A DNA stretch of 32,365 bases from Deltaproteobacteria bacterium (GTDB lineage: Bacteria > Desulfobacterota > Binatia > UBA9968): NCBI GenBank assembly GCA_016180805.1, contig JACPAM010000251.1, positions 1 through 32,365 of the forward strand, given 5' to 3'. Numbering within the stretch: the first letter of the stretch is position 1; each line of letters starts with the position of its first letter. Positions 1 to 7,908 of the stretch are shown piece by piece. The position numbers and the translations under genes were made by a program. Below the pieces are notes generated by a model. It was not told the DNA's origin, did no database searches, and was given only the letters and a program-made list of their open reading frames with translations.

Positions 1-38
1 GGACGTCCGCAGCCTCGCTCGCGCTCCCCTCGGTCGCG
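1..38 (-). repeat. Dispersed intergenic repeat, copy 1 (cut by window start)
   Basis: The first 38 bases are the exact reverse complement of 25193-25230. The same core recurs at 8874-8910 (same orientation as here) and, with one mismatch, at 26378-26414. Only the core is visible; the rest of the element would lie outside the window. It sits downstream of the tctA-like gene and encodes nothing obvious. Confidence 0.85.
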
Positions 39-129
39 AACAGGCACGTCTGCGCCCTTCAGTCTCGCCCCCTTCGGGAGCTGTTGTCGGATCAGAGGAT
101 AAGTTGTAACCATTTTTATTTCGTTTGTA

Positions 130-1632
130 TTAGTCCTCTTCACCGAGTCCACTCCCCAACCGTGTTTTGCTGAATAGCGGAGCTGCGAGGGCAACTACGG
201 CAAACAAAATGAAAGCGGCCGAAATGGGCCGCTGGAAGAAAATCACGAAGCTTCCGTCTGACAGAATGAGCGAGCGCCTCAGGGCGGTCTCGAGCATGGG
301 TCCCAAAACGAAAGCCAGGACCAGTGGCGCGGGCTCAAAATTAAATTTTTTCAGCACGAGGCCGACGAGGCTGAAAACCACCGCGATGGCGATATCGGCA
401 GGGCTGTTGTTGAGACTGTACGCGCCGATCAGGCAGAATAGGATGATGAAGGACGAGAGGTAGGAGTAGGGGATTTTGAGCACGCTCACCCACAGAGGAA
501 TGAGCGGCAGGTTAAGAATCAAAAGCAGGATATTTCCGATGTACATGCTCGCGATCACGCCCCAGAAGAGATCTGGGGAGTTTTTGATCAGCAAGGGTCC
601 GGGAGTGAGGCCGTAGATCATGAGAGCTCCGAGGAGAACGGCTGTGGTGGCACTGGAGGGGATACCGAGGCTGAAAAGTGGGATGAAGGTCCCGCCCATG
701 GCGGCGTTGTTGCAGGCCTCGGGTGACGCTACCCCCTCGATCTCGCCGTTGCCGAAACGCTCGGGGTGGGGCGAGAGCTTCTTTTCCAGAGCGTAGCTCA
801 AAAATTGCGGCACGATCGCTCCGACGCCGGGCACAAGACCGAGGAAGAACCCCAAGATAGTTCCGCGTGCTATCGGACCCGTGGATCGCCTCCAGTCTTC
901 CCGGTTGGGAAAGAGCCCCTTGATCTTCCCGGCAAAGACTTCCACCTTGGCCATCACTCCCAAGTTCTCTAGGACTTCGGCGACGCCGAAAAGGCCCATG
1001 ACCATGGGTGCCAGGCTGATGCCATCGGTGAGTTCGAGGAGGCCAAAAGTAAACCGGGGTGTCGCCGTGATAGGATCGAGGCCAATGCATCCGAGGATGA
1101 CGCCAAGAACGGTCATCACAAGCGCCTTGACCATCGATCTTCTGGCGAGGTAGGCGACCACGGTCATCCCCATGATCATGAGGGCAAAGTACTCCGGCGG
1201 GCCGAATTTGAGGCCGAATTCAGCCAATGTGGGCGCGAGAAGGACAAGGCCAAATATGCTGAACGTGCCGGCGATGAACGAGCCGAACGCGGAGATTCCG
1301 AGGGCCGGACCTCCCCGGCCTTGACGCGCCATCTGATAGCCGTCCAGGCAGGTGACGACAGAAGCGGCTTCTCCAGGGATGTTCAGTAAGATCGAAGTTG
1401 TCGAGCCTCCGTACATGGCTCCGTAGCAAATGCCGGAGAGCATGATGATGGCCGAGACAGGATTGAGTTGGAACGTAGCCGGTAAGAGTAGAGCTATGGT
1501 AACTGTGGGACCGATCCCGGGAAGGACGCCGACTAGGGTCCCCATCGTGACGCCGAGGAAGCAATACAAAAGATTCTGCGGTTGCAGAGCGATGGTGAAG
1601 CCATAGGCGAGAGTAGTGAGAGACTCCAGCAT
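130..1632 (-). CDS. Tripartite tricarboxylate transporter large permease, TctA family
   Basis: A 500-residue polytopic membrane protein, the usual TctA length. The N-terminus carries the family's Gly/Pro-rich signature (GTLVGVLPGIGPT, about residues 31-43), followed by GAMYGGSTTSILLNIPGE and the matching second-half repeat VPGVGAIVPQ and LGIPSSATTAVLLGAL. TctA forms the main membrane channel of TTT transporters, which use a periplasmic TctC/Bug protein and a small TctB subunit to import carboxylates. No tctB or tctC lies beside it; the only Bug-type protein in the window is at 24081-25106, far away and on the other strand. It is the last gene of the minus-strand operon starting at 6447, after a 136-nt gap, so its cargo is probably the aromatic or carboxylic acid handled by those enzymes (inference). 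No clear Shine-Dalgarno is seen before the ATG. Confidence 0.93.
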   Translation of the reverse strand: MLESLTTLAYGFTIALQPQNLLYCFLGVTMGTLVGVLPGIGPTVTIALLLPATFQLNPVSAIIMLSGICYGAMYGGSTTSILLNIPGEAASVVTCLDGYQMARQGRGGPALGISAFGSFIAGTFSIFGLVLLAPTLAEFGLKFGPPEYFALMIMGMTVVAYLARRSMVKALVMTVLGVILGCIGLDPITATPRFTFGLLELTDGISLAPMVMGLFGVAEVLENLGVMAKVEVFAGKIKGLFPNREDWRRSTGPIARGTILGFFLGLVPGVGAIVPQFLSYALEKKLSPHPERFGNGEIEGVASPEACNNAAMGGTFIPLFSLGIPSSATTAVLLGALMIYGLTPGPLLIKNSPDLFWGVIASMYIGNILLLILNLPLIPLWVSVLKIPYSYLSSFIILFCLIGAYSLNNSPADIAIAVVFSLVGLVLKKFNFEPAPLVLAFVLGPMLETALRRSLILSDGSFVIFFQRPISAAFILFAVVALAAPLFSKTRLGSGLGEED

Positions 1633-1768
1633 AGGTTAATTTTCAGAGCCTCAAGTGATAACTGGCGGAAAGGGATCGAGCCCCTTCCCGGGCGAGCGTG
1701 GGGAGGAACACTATCCGATGAGTCACTGTAATGTCAACCCCGGGGGCTCAACGTCAAACGGTTCCGAA

Positions 1769-2923
1769 CTAATGGGCAGATGGTGAACTTCCCTTGCCTG
1801 ACTGGTAAGCCTCGTACGCGGCGACAAACTTAGGGGCTTTGTGCTTGAGATTTTCGCGGTTGAGCTTTCCGCCGCGCATCATGTAATCGTAAGCAAATGC
1901 CATGGGGTCGAGGCGCATGGGCTTTCTTATGTTTTCGTACCAAACCAGGCTCTTTTGAGCGACCCTTAGCAGTTGATCAGCCGGCGGCTTTCTAATCTTT
2001 TCAAACGTCTCCAAGGCCGCGCCGACGTCCTCCCCGTGTCTTTCGAACGCCGCCGACAGGGCAATCGCGTCTTCGAAGGCTGTTCTCGTCCCGGAGCCGA
2101 TGGAGAAGTGGACCGTCCGCAGGGCGTCGCCGATCAACACGATGTTGTCATGGTACCAGCGCCGGTTGCGGACCACGGTGAAGTGAATCCAGCTCGACTT
2201 GTTCGACAATAAAGGGTGTCCGTCCAGCTCCTTGTGAAAAACATTCTCGCAGTACGCCCGGCTCTCGGCATCGGACATCGAAGCGAACCTGGCCTTTTCC
2301 CAGGTCGCCGCGTCGCACTCGACGATGAACGTGCTCATCGCCGGGCTGTATCGGTAGGCATGAGCAATAAATACTCCGTCCTGGGTCTCGCGAAAGACTA
2401 ATGACAGGGAATCAAACACCTGCTGAGTCCCATACCAGATGTATTTGTTCGATCCGATGTCGAGCGAGGGTCGAAAAAAGTCGCTGTATTTTTGCCGGAC
2501 AAAGCTGTTCACGCCGTCGGCGCCGACGATCAGGTCACGATCGGCAAAAACGTCGAGATCTTCCAACCGTGTTTCAAACTGAAGGTCGACCCCACGACGA
2601 TGGCCATGTTCCTGAAGGATGCGCAAAAGCCGGATCCGGCTGATTCCTGAAAATACGCTCCCATCAATAGGCACCGGCTGCCCTTTGTGGACGATCACCA
2701 ACTCGTTCCAACTCTCAAGGCTAGATTTGATGTCGAGGTAAGAGTCGGGATCGATTTGTTCCAAGAAAGAGACGGCCCGGTCCGAAAAAACCACTCCCCA
2801 ACCATAGGTAGCATCGGCCGGGTTCTGCTCCAGTAGCTTGATTTCGTGAGCCGGACTCAGATTCTTCATCAAGAGCGCGAAATAAAGCCCGGCCGGTCCG
2901 CCGCCGACAATGCCGATTTTCAT
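1769..2923 (-). CDS. FAD-dependent monooxygenase resembling the flavin domain of salicylyl-CoA 5-hydroxylase / anthraniloyl-CoA monooxygenase
   Basis: A 384-residue group A flavoprotein hydroxylase. It shows the Rossmann GGGPAG at residues 7-12, a family-like GWGVVFSD at 41-48, the DG motif (VGADGVNS, 133-140) and the second FAD motif around GD at 265-266, followed by HFSIGSGT. The GWGVVFSD and HFSIGSGT strings are typical of the aryl-CoA hydroxylases acting on salicylyl-CoA or anthraniloyl-CoA. The Old Yellow Enzyme-like C-terminal domain of anthraniloyl-CoA monooxygenase is absent. The usual GDAAHTA reads GDALRTV, with Arg269 replacing His. The gene starts 12 nt after the amidohydrolase upstream and belongs to the operon with an aryl-acid AMP ligase, which could supply the activated substrate (inference). 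Class confidence is high, substrate moderate. Confidence 0.85.
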   Translation of the reverse strand: MKIGIVGGGPAGLYFALLMKNLSPAHEIKLLEQNPADATYGWGVVFSDRAVSFLEQIDPDSYLDIKSSLESWNELVIVHKGQPVPIDGSVFSGISRIRLLRILQEHGHRRGVDLQFETRLEDLDVFADRDLIVGADGVNSFVRQKYSDFFRPSLDIGSNKYIWYGTQQVFDSLSLVFRETQDGVFIAHAYRYSPAMSTFIVECDAATWEKARFASMSDAESRAYCENVFHKELDGHPLLSNKSSWIHFTVVRNRRWYHDNIVLIGDALRTVHFSIGSGTRTAFEDAIALSAAFERHGEDVGAALETFEKIRKPPADQLLRVAQKSLVWYENIRKPMRLDPMAFAYDYMMRGGKLNRENLKHKAPKFVAAYEAYQSGKGSSPSAH

Positions 2924-2935
2924 TTAGGATCGCGC

Positions 2936-3913
2936 CTAGAGCTTTAGAAGCCGCTGCACGTTCACGCCCAGGATCTTGTCTTTGTCTTGCCTGGGTATGT
3001 CCATTGCCTCGATGCTGGGAACGGCCCCCGGCAGATCACCGATCAAGAGGGGGAAATCGCTGCCCAAAACCATCCGGTCCGCGCCATAGAAGTGGTAAGC
3101 CATCATTAGGGCCGGCTTGTAGAACGAGACGGTGTCACAGTAAAGCTCTTTCAAATAATCGGAAGGCGGCCTCTTTGTTTTAATGCCGCAGGTCGGGTCA
3201 TCGTATCCCCGGTCAATTCTCCCGATGAGGAAGGGGAGTCCCGCCCCGAGATGAGAGATGACGAAATTGAGTTCCGGAAACCTTTCCAGGATTCCGGAAT
3301 AGGCAAGCCGGGTGGCCGAAAGCATGATGTCGAACTCAAATCCGAGAATGACCGCGAGCCGCCATTCTTGCATGACCTGTGCTCCCAGAGGAGTGGTCGG
3401 GTGGATGAAGATCGGGATACCTAACGATTGGGCGCGCTCATAGACGGCAAGGAGAAAATCCGAATCCGAGGTCTTGCCGGCTACGTTGGTGAGCATGCAC
3501 ATTCCCTTCAGACCGAGATCGAGAACCGCTCGGTCCAGCTCCTTTAAAGCCAGCTTGGTGTCGATGAGCGGGAGCATGGCGAGGGCCTGAAAATGATTGG
3601 GATACTTCCTTACGACATTGGAAAGCCCGTCGTTGATGACGCGGCACATCTCAGCGCTTTCTGTGGGAGTGAAGCGGTCGACTCCGGGATGAGGCGTGGA
3701 TAGGATCTGCATGTCCACGCTATTTTCCTTGATTTTGTCCAACCTTGTCTCGATATCGAAAAACTCCTCGGTAACGGGGCCGACCTTGGTCCCCATGCTC
3801 AAAATGATTCTCTCTCCTTTCTCGTTCTTCTCGATTCGTACGTCTCCTTTGGAGGCCTCGAGCTTCTTCAAGTATGGCTCGGGATAGAGATGGGCGTGAA
3901 AATCGATGTTCAT
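2936..3913 (-). CDS. Amidohydrolase_2 (ACMSD-like) metal-dependent hydrolase or decarboxylase
   Basis: A 325-residue TIM-barrel protein of the COG2159/amidohydrolase_2 family, which includes ACMSD, gamma-resorcylate decarboxylase and salicylate decarboxylase. All expected metal ligands are visible: HAH at residues 6-8 on strand 1, the His of FIHPTTP on strand 5, the His of VISHLGAG on strand 6 and the Asp of LGSDFP on strand 8. The reaction is usually a decarboxylation or C-C/C-N hydrolysis of a carboxylated aromatic or ring-cleavage product. It is co-directional with its neighbours (22 nt and 12 nt gaps), so I infer a step in the same aromatic-acid pathway. The exact reaction cannot be told from sequence. 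Confidence 0.87.
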   Translation of the reverse strand: MNIDFHAHLYPEPYLKKLEASKGDVRIEKNEKGERIILSMGTKVGPVTEEFFDIETRLDKIKENSVDMQILSTPHPGVDRFTPTESAEMCRVINDGLSNVVRKYPNHFQALAMLPLIDTKLALKELDRAVLDLGLKGMCMLTNVAGKTSDSDFLLAVYERAQSLGIPIFIHPTTPLGAQVMQEWRLAVILGFEFDIMLSATRLAYSGILERFPELNFVISHLGAGLPFLIGRIDRGYDDPTCGIKTKRPPSDYLKELYCDTVSFYKPALMMAYHFYGADRMVLGSDFPLLIGDLPGAVPSIEAMDIPRQDKDKILGVNVQRLLKL

Positions 3914-3935
3914 AGCTTATGCTCCCTTCTTGCGG

Positions 3936-4778
3936 CTATAAGCCCAAAATGCACTCGGCATTGGCGTGAAAGATCTTCTCCATCAGCTCATCCGAATAGC
4001 CCAACTCCGTCCATTCCCGCAACAGGCGATCATGGGGAATGCTCGGATAGTCGCTGCCGAACATGATCTTATCCTTGAGCCGGCCCCGGATGTCCCGCTT
4101 AAGTGGATCGGGGAAATATTTTGGCGCCCAGCCCGATAACTCCCACGAAACGTTGCCCTTATGAAGGGCCACGGCGATCATCTCCTCGGTCCACGGCCAT
4201 CCGGGATGCGCGGCGACGATATTCAACTCCGGGAAGTCCGCGGCGAGCCGATCGATCGCCGCGGGGTGCGCGTGCCTGATCACCGCACCCAGGCCACCGG
4301 GCATACCGGCCCCCATGCCCGTGGTGCCGACGTCGATCATCACCGGCACTTTCAGCGCGGTGATGGTTTCCCAAAGCGGGTAGAGCTTGCGGTCGTCGAC
4401 GGAGAAATGGCCCATGATGGGGTGGAAGTGAAAGCCGAGCATGCGGAGTTCTTTGATGGCCTTGGTGGCTTCACGTATCGCCGCGTCACCCTTGAGCGGA
4501 TCGACCGCCGCCCATGCCTGGAGGATCACCCCGGGGCTGGCGTCGCGCATCTTCGCGACATAGGCATTCGAGCAGGGCGGTGTTCCGGTGACGGTCTCGA
4601 TATCGAAGGCGACCAGAACGGCCTCCACCCCGGCTTTTTGAAAGTCTTCAATGACTTCCGGCTCGGTCTTCGCCGTCCAGGCGCGATTCCAGTATTTGGC
4701 CAAGGCCTCGACGTAGGGGCCTTGCGATTTGATCCAGGGCTCCGTGTTCGGATAGCAATGAAGGTCGATGATTCTCAT
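3936..4778 (-). CDS. Amidohydrolase-family protein with altered metal-site residues
   Basis: A 280-residue amidohydrolase_2-like TIM barrel. The strand-1 motif reads DLHCYP (residues 5-10), so the HxH pair is reduced to one His followed by Cys-Tyr. The strand-5 position, where family members have a His, reads VMIDVGTTG. The strand-6 His (AAHPGWPW) and strand-8 Asp (FGSDYP) are kept. It may bind a single metal or use a different ligand set. It follows the AMP ligase by 19 nt, and a GGGAGG lies just before its ATG in that gap, consistent with translational coupling. The paired amidohydrolase downstream has a complete site, so the two proteins probably do different jobs. Confidence 0.85.
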   Translation of the reverse strand: MRIIDLHCYPNTEPWIKSQGPYVEALAKYWNRAWTAKTEPEVIEDFQKAGVEAVLVAFDIETVTGTPPCSNAYVAKMRDASPGVILQAWAAVDPLKGDAAIREATKAIKELRMLGFHFHPIMGHFSVDDRKLYPLWETITALKVPVMIDVGTTGMGAGMPGGLGAVIRHAHPAAIDRLAADFPELNIVAAHPGWPWTEEMIAVALHKGNVSWELSGWAPKYFPDPLKRDIRGRLKDKIMFGSDYPSIPHDRLLREWTELGYSDELMEKIFHANAECILGL

Positions 4779-4797
4779 AAGCCTCCCGGGCCGTCAA

Positions 4798-6447
4798 CTA
4801 GAGCTTTCCCTCTTGCTTGATCTTGAGCACGATTTTTTCAGTCAGATCTTTTTTCGACACCTTGCCGAAAGGCGACATGGGAAACTCTTCCATCACCTCC
4901 AGCCGCTCGGGGAGCTTATGCCTGGCGATTTCTTGGTCGGCGAGGAAGGCTGCGAGCTCTTCCAGAGTCAAGGTGCTGCCTCCCCGCACGATGACGCAGG
5001 CGCACATGCGTTCGCCCAGAACCGGATCGGGCATGGGGACGCAGGCGATGTTCTGGACGGCCGGGTGCGTCAAAATCAGGTTTTCAATTTCCTCCGCGCT
5101 GATTTTCTCCCCGCCCCGGTTGATCAGATCCTTCTTGCGGCCCTCGACCATATAGTTGCCGGATGGGTGGCGGCGCATCAGATCGCCGGAGCGGTAAAAG
5201 CCGTCGAAGGTAAAAGCCCTGGCGTTGTGCTCGGGCGCCCGGTAATAACCTCTGAGCGTATAGGGACCGCGAGCCAGGAACTCGCCGATCTGGCCGGGAG
5301 CTACCTCGTTGTCGTCATCATCGACAAGCCGCACTTCGTCGTCGGGACAGATCGGCCGCCCGACCGTTTCCATCCTGACGTCTTCGGAGTTGTCAAAGCG
5401 CACAAACATGAGCATCCCCTCGGCCATGCCGAAGTTTTCCTGCACGAAGACGCTTGGGATCAACTCTTTGGTGCGGCGCCGAACCTCGGGCTGAAGTCGC
5501 TGGCCGCCGCTCTGAATGACCTCAAGAGATGACAGGTCGAACTTTTTAATCACCGGATCGTTGATCCAGCGAATCAAAAGCGCCGGCACGACCGGGACGT
5601 GCGTGACGCGGTGGCGCTCGATCAGGGAGAAGACATCCGCCGCCCGCGTCGTGTTGGCCAGGACCACCTTGGCGCCGTGGAGCAGAAAGCCCTGCAAGCC
5701 CGGGCAGGCCAGCGGGAGGTTGTGCGCCAGCGGCAGGACATCCAATAGAATCTTGTCGGGGCCGACCCCCGTGACGGCCGAGGCGGCCTTGGAGTTGTAG
5801 ATGTAATCGTTATGGGTTCGGGGGATGAGCTTGGGCACACCAGTGGTGCCGCCCGAGAGCTGGAATACAGCGGGATCATCCGGATCGATGGGAATGGCTT
5901 CTAGATCTTTGGGAGAACGGCTGGGTTTGCGCTCGATGAGCTCGGTCAGAGACAAAAAACCTTCCGTTGCCTCCCCGAGAATGATCCCCAGTCGGAGCGA
6001 TTTTGATGCCGCGCGGATTCTCCGAATGAGATCGCTGTAGTCGAAGTCGCGGCTGCGGTCTAGCGCCGCGCACGCCACGGCCTCCGAGTGCTCCACGAAG
6101 TAGCTCACCTCACGGTAGCGGTGCGCCGGCAGCGCCATGATGGGAATGCAGCCGATTTTTTGCAGCGCAAAGTATAAATAAGCGAATTCGACGACGTTGG
6201 GAAGCTGCATGACCGCCCGATCAAGGGGCTTGAGCCCTTCATCGAGAAGGTTGAGCGCGACTCGCTCCGCCCGCTCGTTGAGCTGGCGGTAGGTGACGAC
6301 CTTGTCCCGGTCGATAATCGCTACCCGATCGGCGTATTTGGAAAAGACGGCGTCGAAAGTGTCCCGGAGCGATCGGCCTTCCCAGTATCCCATCGCGCGG
6401 TAGCGCGCCACAAACTCAGGAGGAAAACGGACAACGCCTTCTAGCAT
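4798..6447 (-). CDS. Aryl-acid AMP ligase, EntE/DhbE-like, predicted salicylate-type
   Basis: A 549-residue ANL-superfamily adenylating enzyme, very similar along its length to 2,3-dihydroxybenzoate-AMP ligases. Visible are the P-loop QLSGGTTGVPKLIPR (residues 196-210), the pocket AHNLPLACPG (241-250), GMAEG (340-344), RPICPDDE, RGPYTLRGYYRAPEHN and the C-terminal GKVSKK with the catalytic Lys. Asn243 matches the carboxylate-binding Asn235 of DhbE. Cys248 and Leu346 match DhbE Ser240 and Val337; Cys plus Leu is the combination I recall from salicylate-activating homologues (YbtE, PchD, MbtA). It heads a catabolic-looking operon with no carrier protein or NRPS nearby, which favours formation of salicyl-AMP or salicylyl-CoA for degradation, as with SdgA of Streptomyces sp. 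WA46 (inference). Confidence 0.9.
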   Translation of the reverse strand: MLEGVVRFPPEFVARYRAMGYWEGRSLRDTFDAVFSKYADRVAIIDRDKVVTYRQLNERAERVALNLLDEGLKPLDRAVMQLPNVVEFAYLYFALQKIGCIPIMALPAHRYREVSYFVEHSEAVACAALDRSRDFDYSDLIRRIRAASKSLRLGIILGEATEGFLSLTELIERKPSRSPKDLEAIPIDPDDPAVFQLSGGTTGVPKLIPRTHNDYIYNSKAASAVTGVGPDKILLDVLPLAHNLPLACPGLQGFLLHGAKVVLANTTRAADVFSLIERHRVTHVPVVPALLIRWINDPVIKKFDLSSLEVIQSGGQRLQPEVRRRTKELIPSVFVQENFGMAEGMLMFVRFDNSEDVRMETVGRPICPDDEVRLVDDDDNEVAPGQIGEFLARGPYTLRGYYRAPEHNARAFTFDGFYRSGDLMRRHPSGNYMVEGRKKDLINRGGEKISAEEIENLILTHPAVQNIACVPMPDPVLGERMCACVIVRGGSTLTLEELAAFLADQEIARHKLPERLEVMEEFPMSPFGKVSKKDLTEKIVLKIKQEGKL

Positions 6448-6759
6448 GCTCCGCCCACAAATTTAAATTGCGCAAGCACCCTAGACCAAGTTCAGACCGA
6501 TTTCAAACGCTGAGGATCGTGGTCGGTCGCTCCTTAAGGATTTCCAAAGAATACCCGGACTCAGAGTAGAAGGGTGTTGAATTTGCAATCATTGCCACCG
6601 CCGCCGAACTGCGCGCCCACCGGTAAAGGTTCCCACCCGCTACAGGTCCTCCAAGGCTTTCTTTGAAATGAGACGCGACAAAGACGATGGGATTGCGTAT
6701 TCCCTTATAATAGATTGATTCTTAGGGATCCGACCCTTGCTTGACTCACTGCCTCTATT
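6448..6759. other. Divergent intergenic region between the aryl-acid operon and tumE
   Basis: These 312 nt separate two divergent transcription units and should hold both promoters. I see a TATAAT at 6706-6711, 49 nt before the tumE start, but no good -35 box at the expected distance. No recognisable operator or terminator was found for the leftward operon. Confidence 0.4.
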
Positions 6760-6779
6760 ATGGCATTTATGGCCATAAT
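6757..6779. promoter_or_regulatory. Inverted repeat over the tumE start codon, candidate operator
   Basis: A perfect inverted repeat with 8-bp arms (ATTATGGC at 6757-6764 and GCCATAAT at 6772-6779) and a 7-nt spacer covers the first codons of tumE. Toxin-antitoxin antitoxins with a winged-helix DNA-binding domain, as in the next gene, commonly autorepress at such sites. The site also spans the alternative ATG codons at 6760, 6769 and 6778, so binding could block initiation directly. Function is inferred. Confidence 0.45.
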
Positions 6780-7080
6780 GGCAGAGAAGCCACGCGCGAT
6801 CCTGCTCCAACATGACGATATCTATGACGAAGAAGGCTGGCGGATGATCATTAAGATTTGGAAAGTGCCTGTGAGTCGAACAAGCCCGGAAGGCATTGAC
6901 TATTCCCTTTCCTTGATTGCGCCCGAAGGGGAAAGAGTGGTGGGTTACGATAATCACTGGCCCAAGGGTCACCATCGCCATGTCTTGGCCGAGGAAGGTT
7001 CGTACGCCTACAGCGGCATAGACGCCTTAATCGCTGATTTTAAAGATGATGTTCTGAAGGTTAAAAGGAGCATGTCGTGA
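6760..7080 (+). CDS. TumE-family toxin of a TumE/TumA toxin-antitoxin pair
   Basis: A 106-residue protein with the TumE (DUF6516) pattern: an N-terminal strand region, a central IIKIWKVP, then ERVVGYDNHWPKGHHRH and a C-terminal helix (IDALIADFKDDVLK). VGYDN...KG.HRH is the family's conserved core and probably holds the active residues. The proposed start is 6760, but in-frame ATGs at 6769 and 6778 are equally possible; the first six residues (MAFMAI) are not typical. The stop overlaps the GTG start of the next gene by four bases (GTGA), a hallmark of translational coupling in toxin-antitoxin operons. The molecular target is not visible. Confidence 0.8.
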   Translation: MAFMAIMAEKPRAILLQHDDIYDEEGWRMIIKIWKVPVSRTSPEGIDYSLSLIAPEGERVVGYDNHWPKGHHRHVLAEEGSYAYSGIDALIADFKDDVLKVKRSMS

Positions 7081-7445
7081 AAGCTAAGAAGCTCAAGATC
7101 GGCATCCGCAGCACAGATGACGTGCTGAAAGAGGCAGCCGAAACTATGAAAAGAGTTGCGGCAGGGAGAAAAGTCAGGCCCAAAGGCCATCGCCTCTTTT
7201 TCACGAGCCCCGAGGCGCTAAGACGGTTCCTCACTCCCAAGAGACTGGAACTCATCCGTCTTGTCCGCAAGCACCGGCCGAGATCCATCAACGAGCTCGC
7301 AACGTTGGCCCGCCGCGATTTCAAGAGGGTCTACGAGGATATCCGGAGCTTGGCTGAGGCAGGTTTGGTAGAGCTAGCCAACGATAAAGGCCGGAAAAAG
7401 ACCCCTCGCGTAGCAGACGAGCTACGTCTGGAAATCGTGGTTTAG
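7077..7445 (+). CDS. TumA-family antitoxin, winged helix-turn-helix protein
   Basis: A 122-residue basic protein. Residues 40-60 (RLFFTSPEALRRFLTPKR) and the following LIRLVRKHRPRSINELATLA and RVYEDIRSLAEAGLVEL form a MarR-like winged helix of the type annotated as the HVO_A0114/TumA antitoxin. It starts with GTG at 7077, inside the toxin stop codon, with AGGAG at 7066-7070 six bases upstream. It should bind and neutralise the toxin and repress the operon; the palindrome at 6757-6779 is the obvious candidate site. A REP-like hairpin follows directly after the stop. Confidence 0.8.
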   Translation: MKAKKLKIGIRSTDDVLKEAAETMKRVAAGRKVRPKGHRLFFTSPEALRRFLTPKRLELIRLVRKHRPRSINELATLARRDFKRVYEDIRSLAEAGLVELANDKGRKKTPRVADELRLEIVV

Positions 7446-7447
7446 CA

Positions 7448-7478
7448 GTTGGATGGGGGTCAGGTCTTGCCATCCAAC
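7448..7478. repeat. REP-like hairpin downstream of tumA
   Basis: A perfect 9-bp stem (GTTGGATGG / CCATCCAAC) encloses the 13-nt loop GGGTCAGGTCTTG. There is no T-tract, so it is not a textbook terminator. A related motif (GGGGGTCAGATCTG) occurs 345 nt downstream at about 7799-7812, at the broken end of the MqsA-type remnant. GGGTCAGRTCT motifs are, in my recollection, common in REP-like intergenic elements of environmental genomes. Confidence 0.55.
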
Positions 7479-7625
7479 ATCTGTGTTCCGATGGAAGGGA
7501 TCGAATCTTTTGCGGTGTGGTCGGCAGGGGCGAATCTTGAATTGTGGACTTCGGATCCGCCGGATGGGGTTGTATAGGGTTGGCTCACCAAGGGCGCAAG
7601 CGGGAGCCTGAAATGGGCTATGCCG

Positions 7626-7823
7626 CTAGGCAACCTTTAGTTTCCGCACGGGAACCTTGACCGTCTCCTTAGGTTTCTTCTTTGAACGGGCTACTCGCTC
7701 CATAGCCTTGATAATCTTGGCCTTAAAATATTGCTCGCCGCAGACCTCACAGACTCCAGCAGGGACATTTTTAATAATGGCTACCTGGAGAGGGTAGAGG
7801 GGGTCAGATCTGCTCGTGGCTCT
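7626..7823 (-). pseudogene. C-terminal remnant of a YgiT/MqsA-type zinc-finger antitoxin
   Basis: The minus strand is open from 7823 to a TAG at 7626-7628. It encodes the second half of a YgiT-type protein: IIKNVPAGVCEVCGEQYF, then a helix rich in Lys/Arg and a C-terminal VKVPVRKLKVA. The VPA.VCEVCGE.YF core is diagnostic. The N-terminal half with the first CxxC is missing: a TAA lies upstream at 7824-7826, there is no start codon, and no other frame restores it. The break coincides with a GGGTCAGATCT motif at 7801-7811. It is best read as a decayed antitoxin from a second toxin-antitoxin locus, its toxin partner lost. Confidence 0.65.
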
Positions 7824-7908
7824 TTACGCGGCGAGATGGATCTCGATTGCGACTCCGGTTCCCCGGCCACCTGCGGGTTTCTCTGTCGGCTAAAACGGTA
7901 CCCATGGC

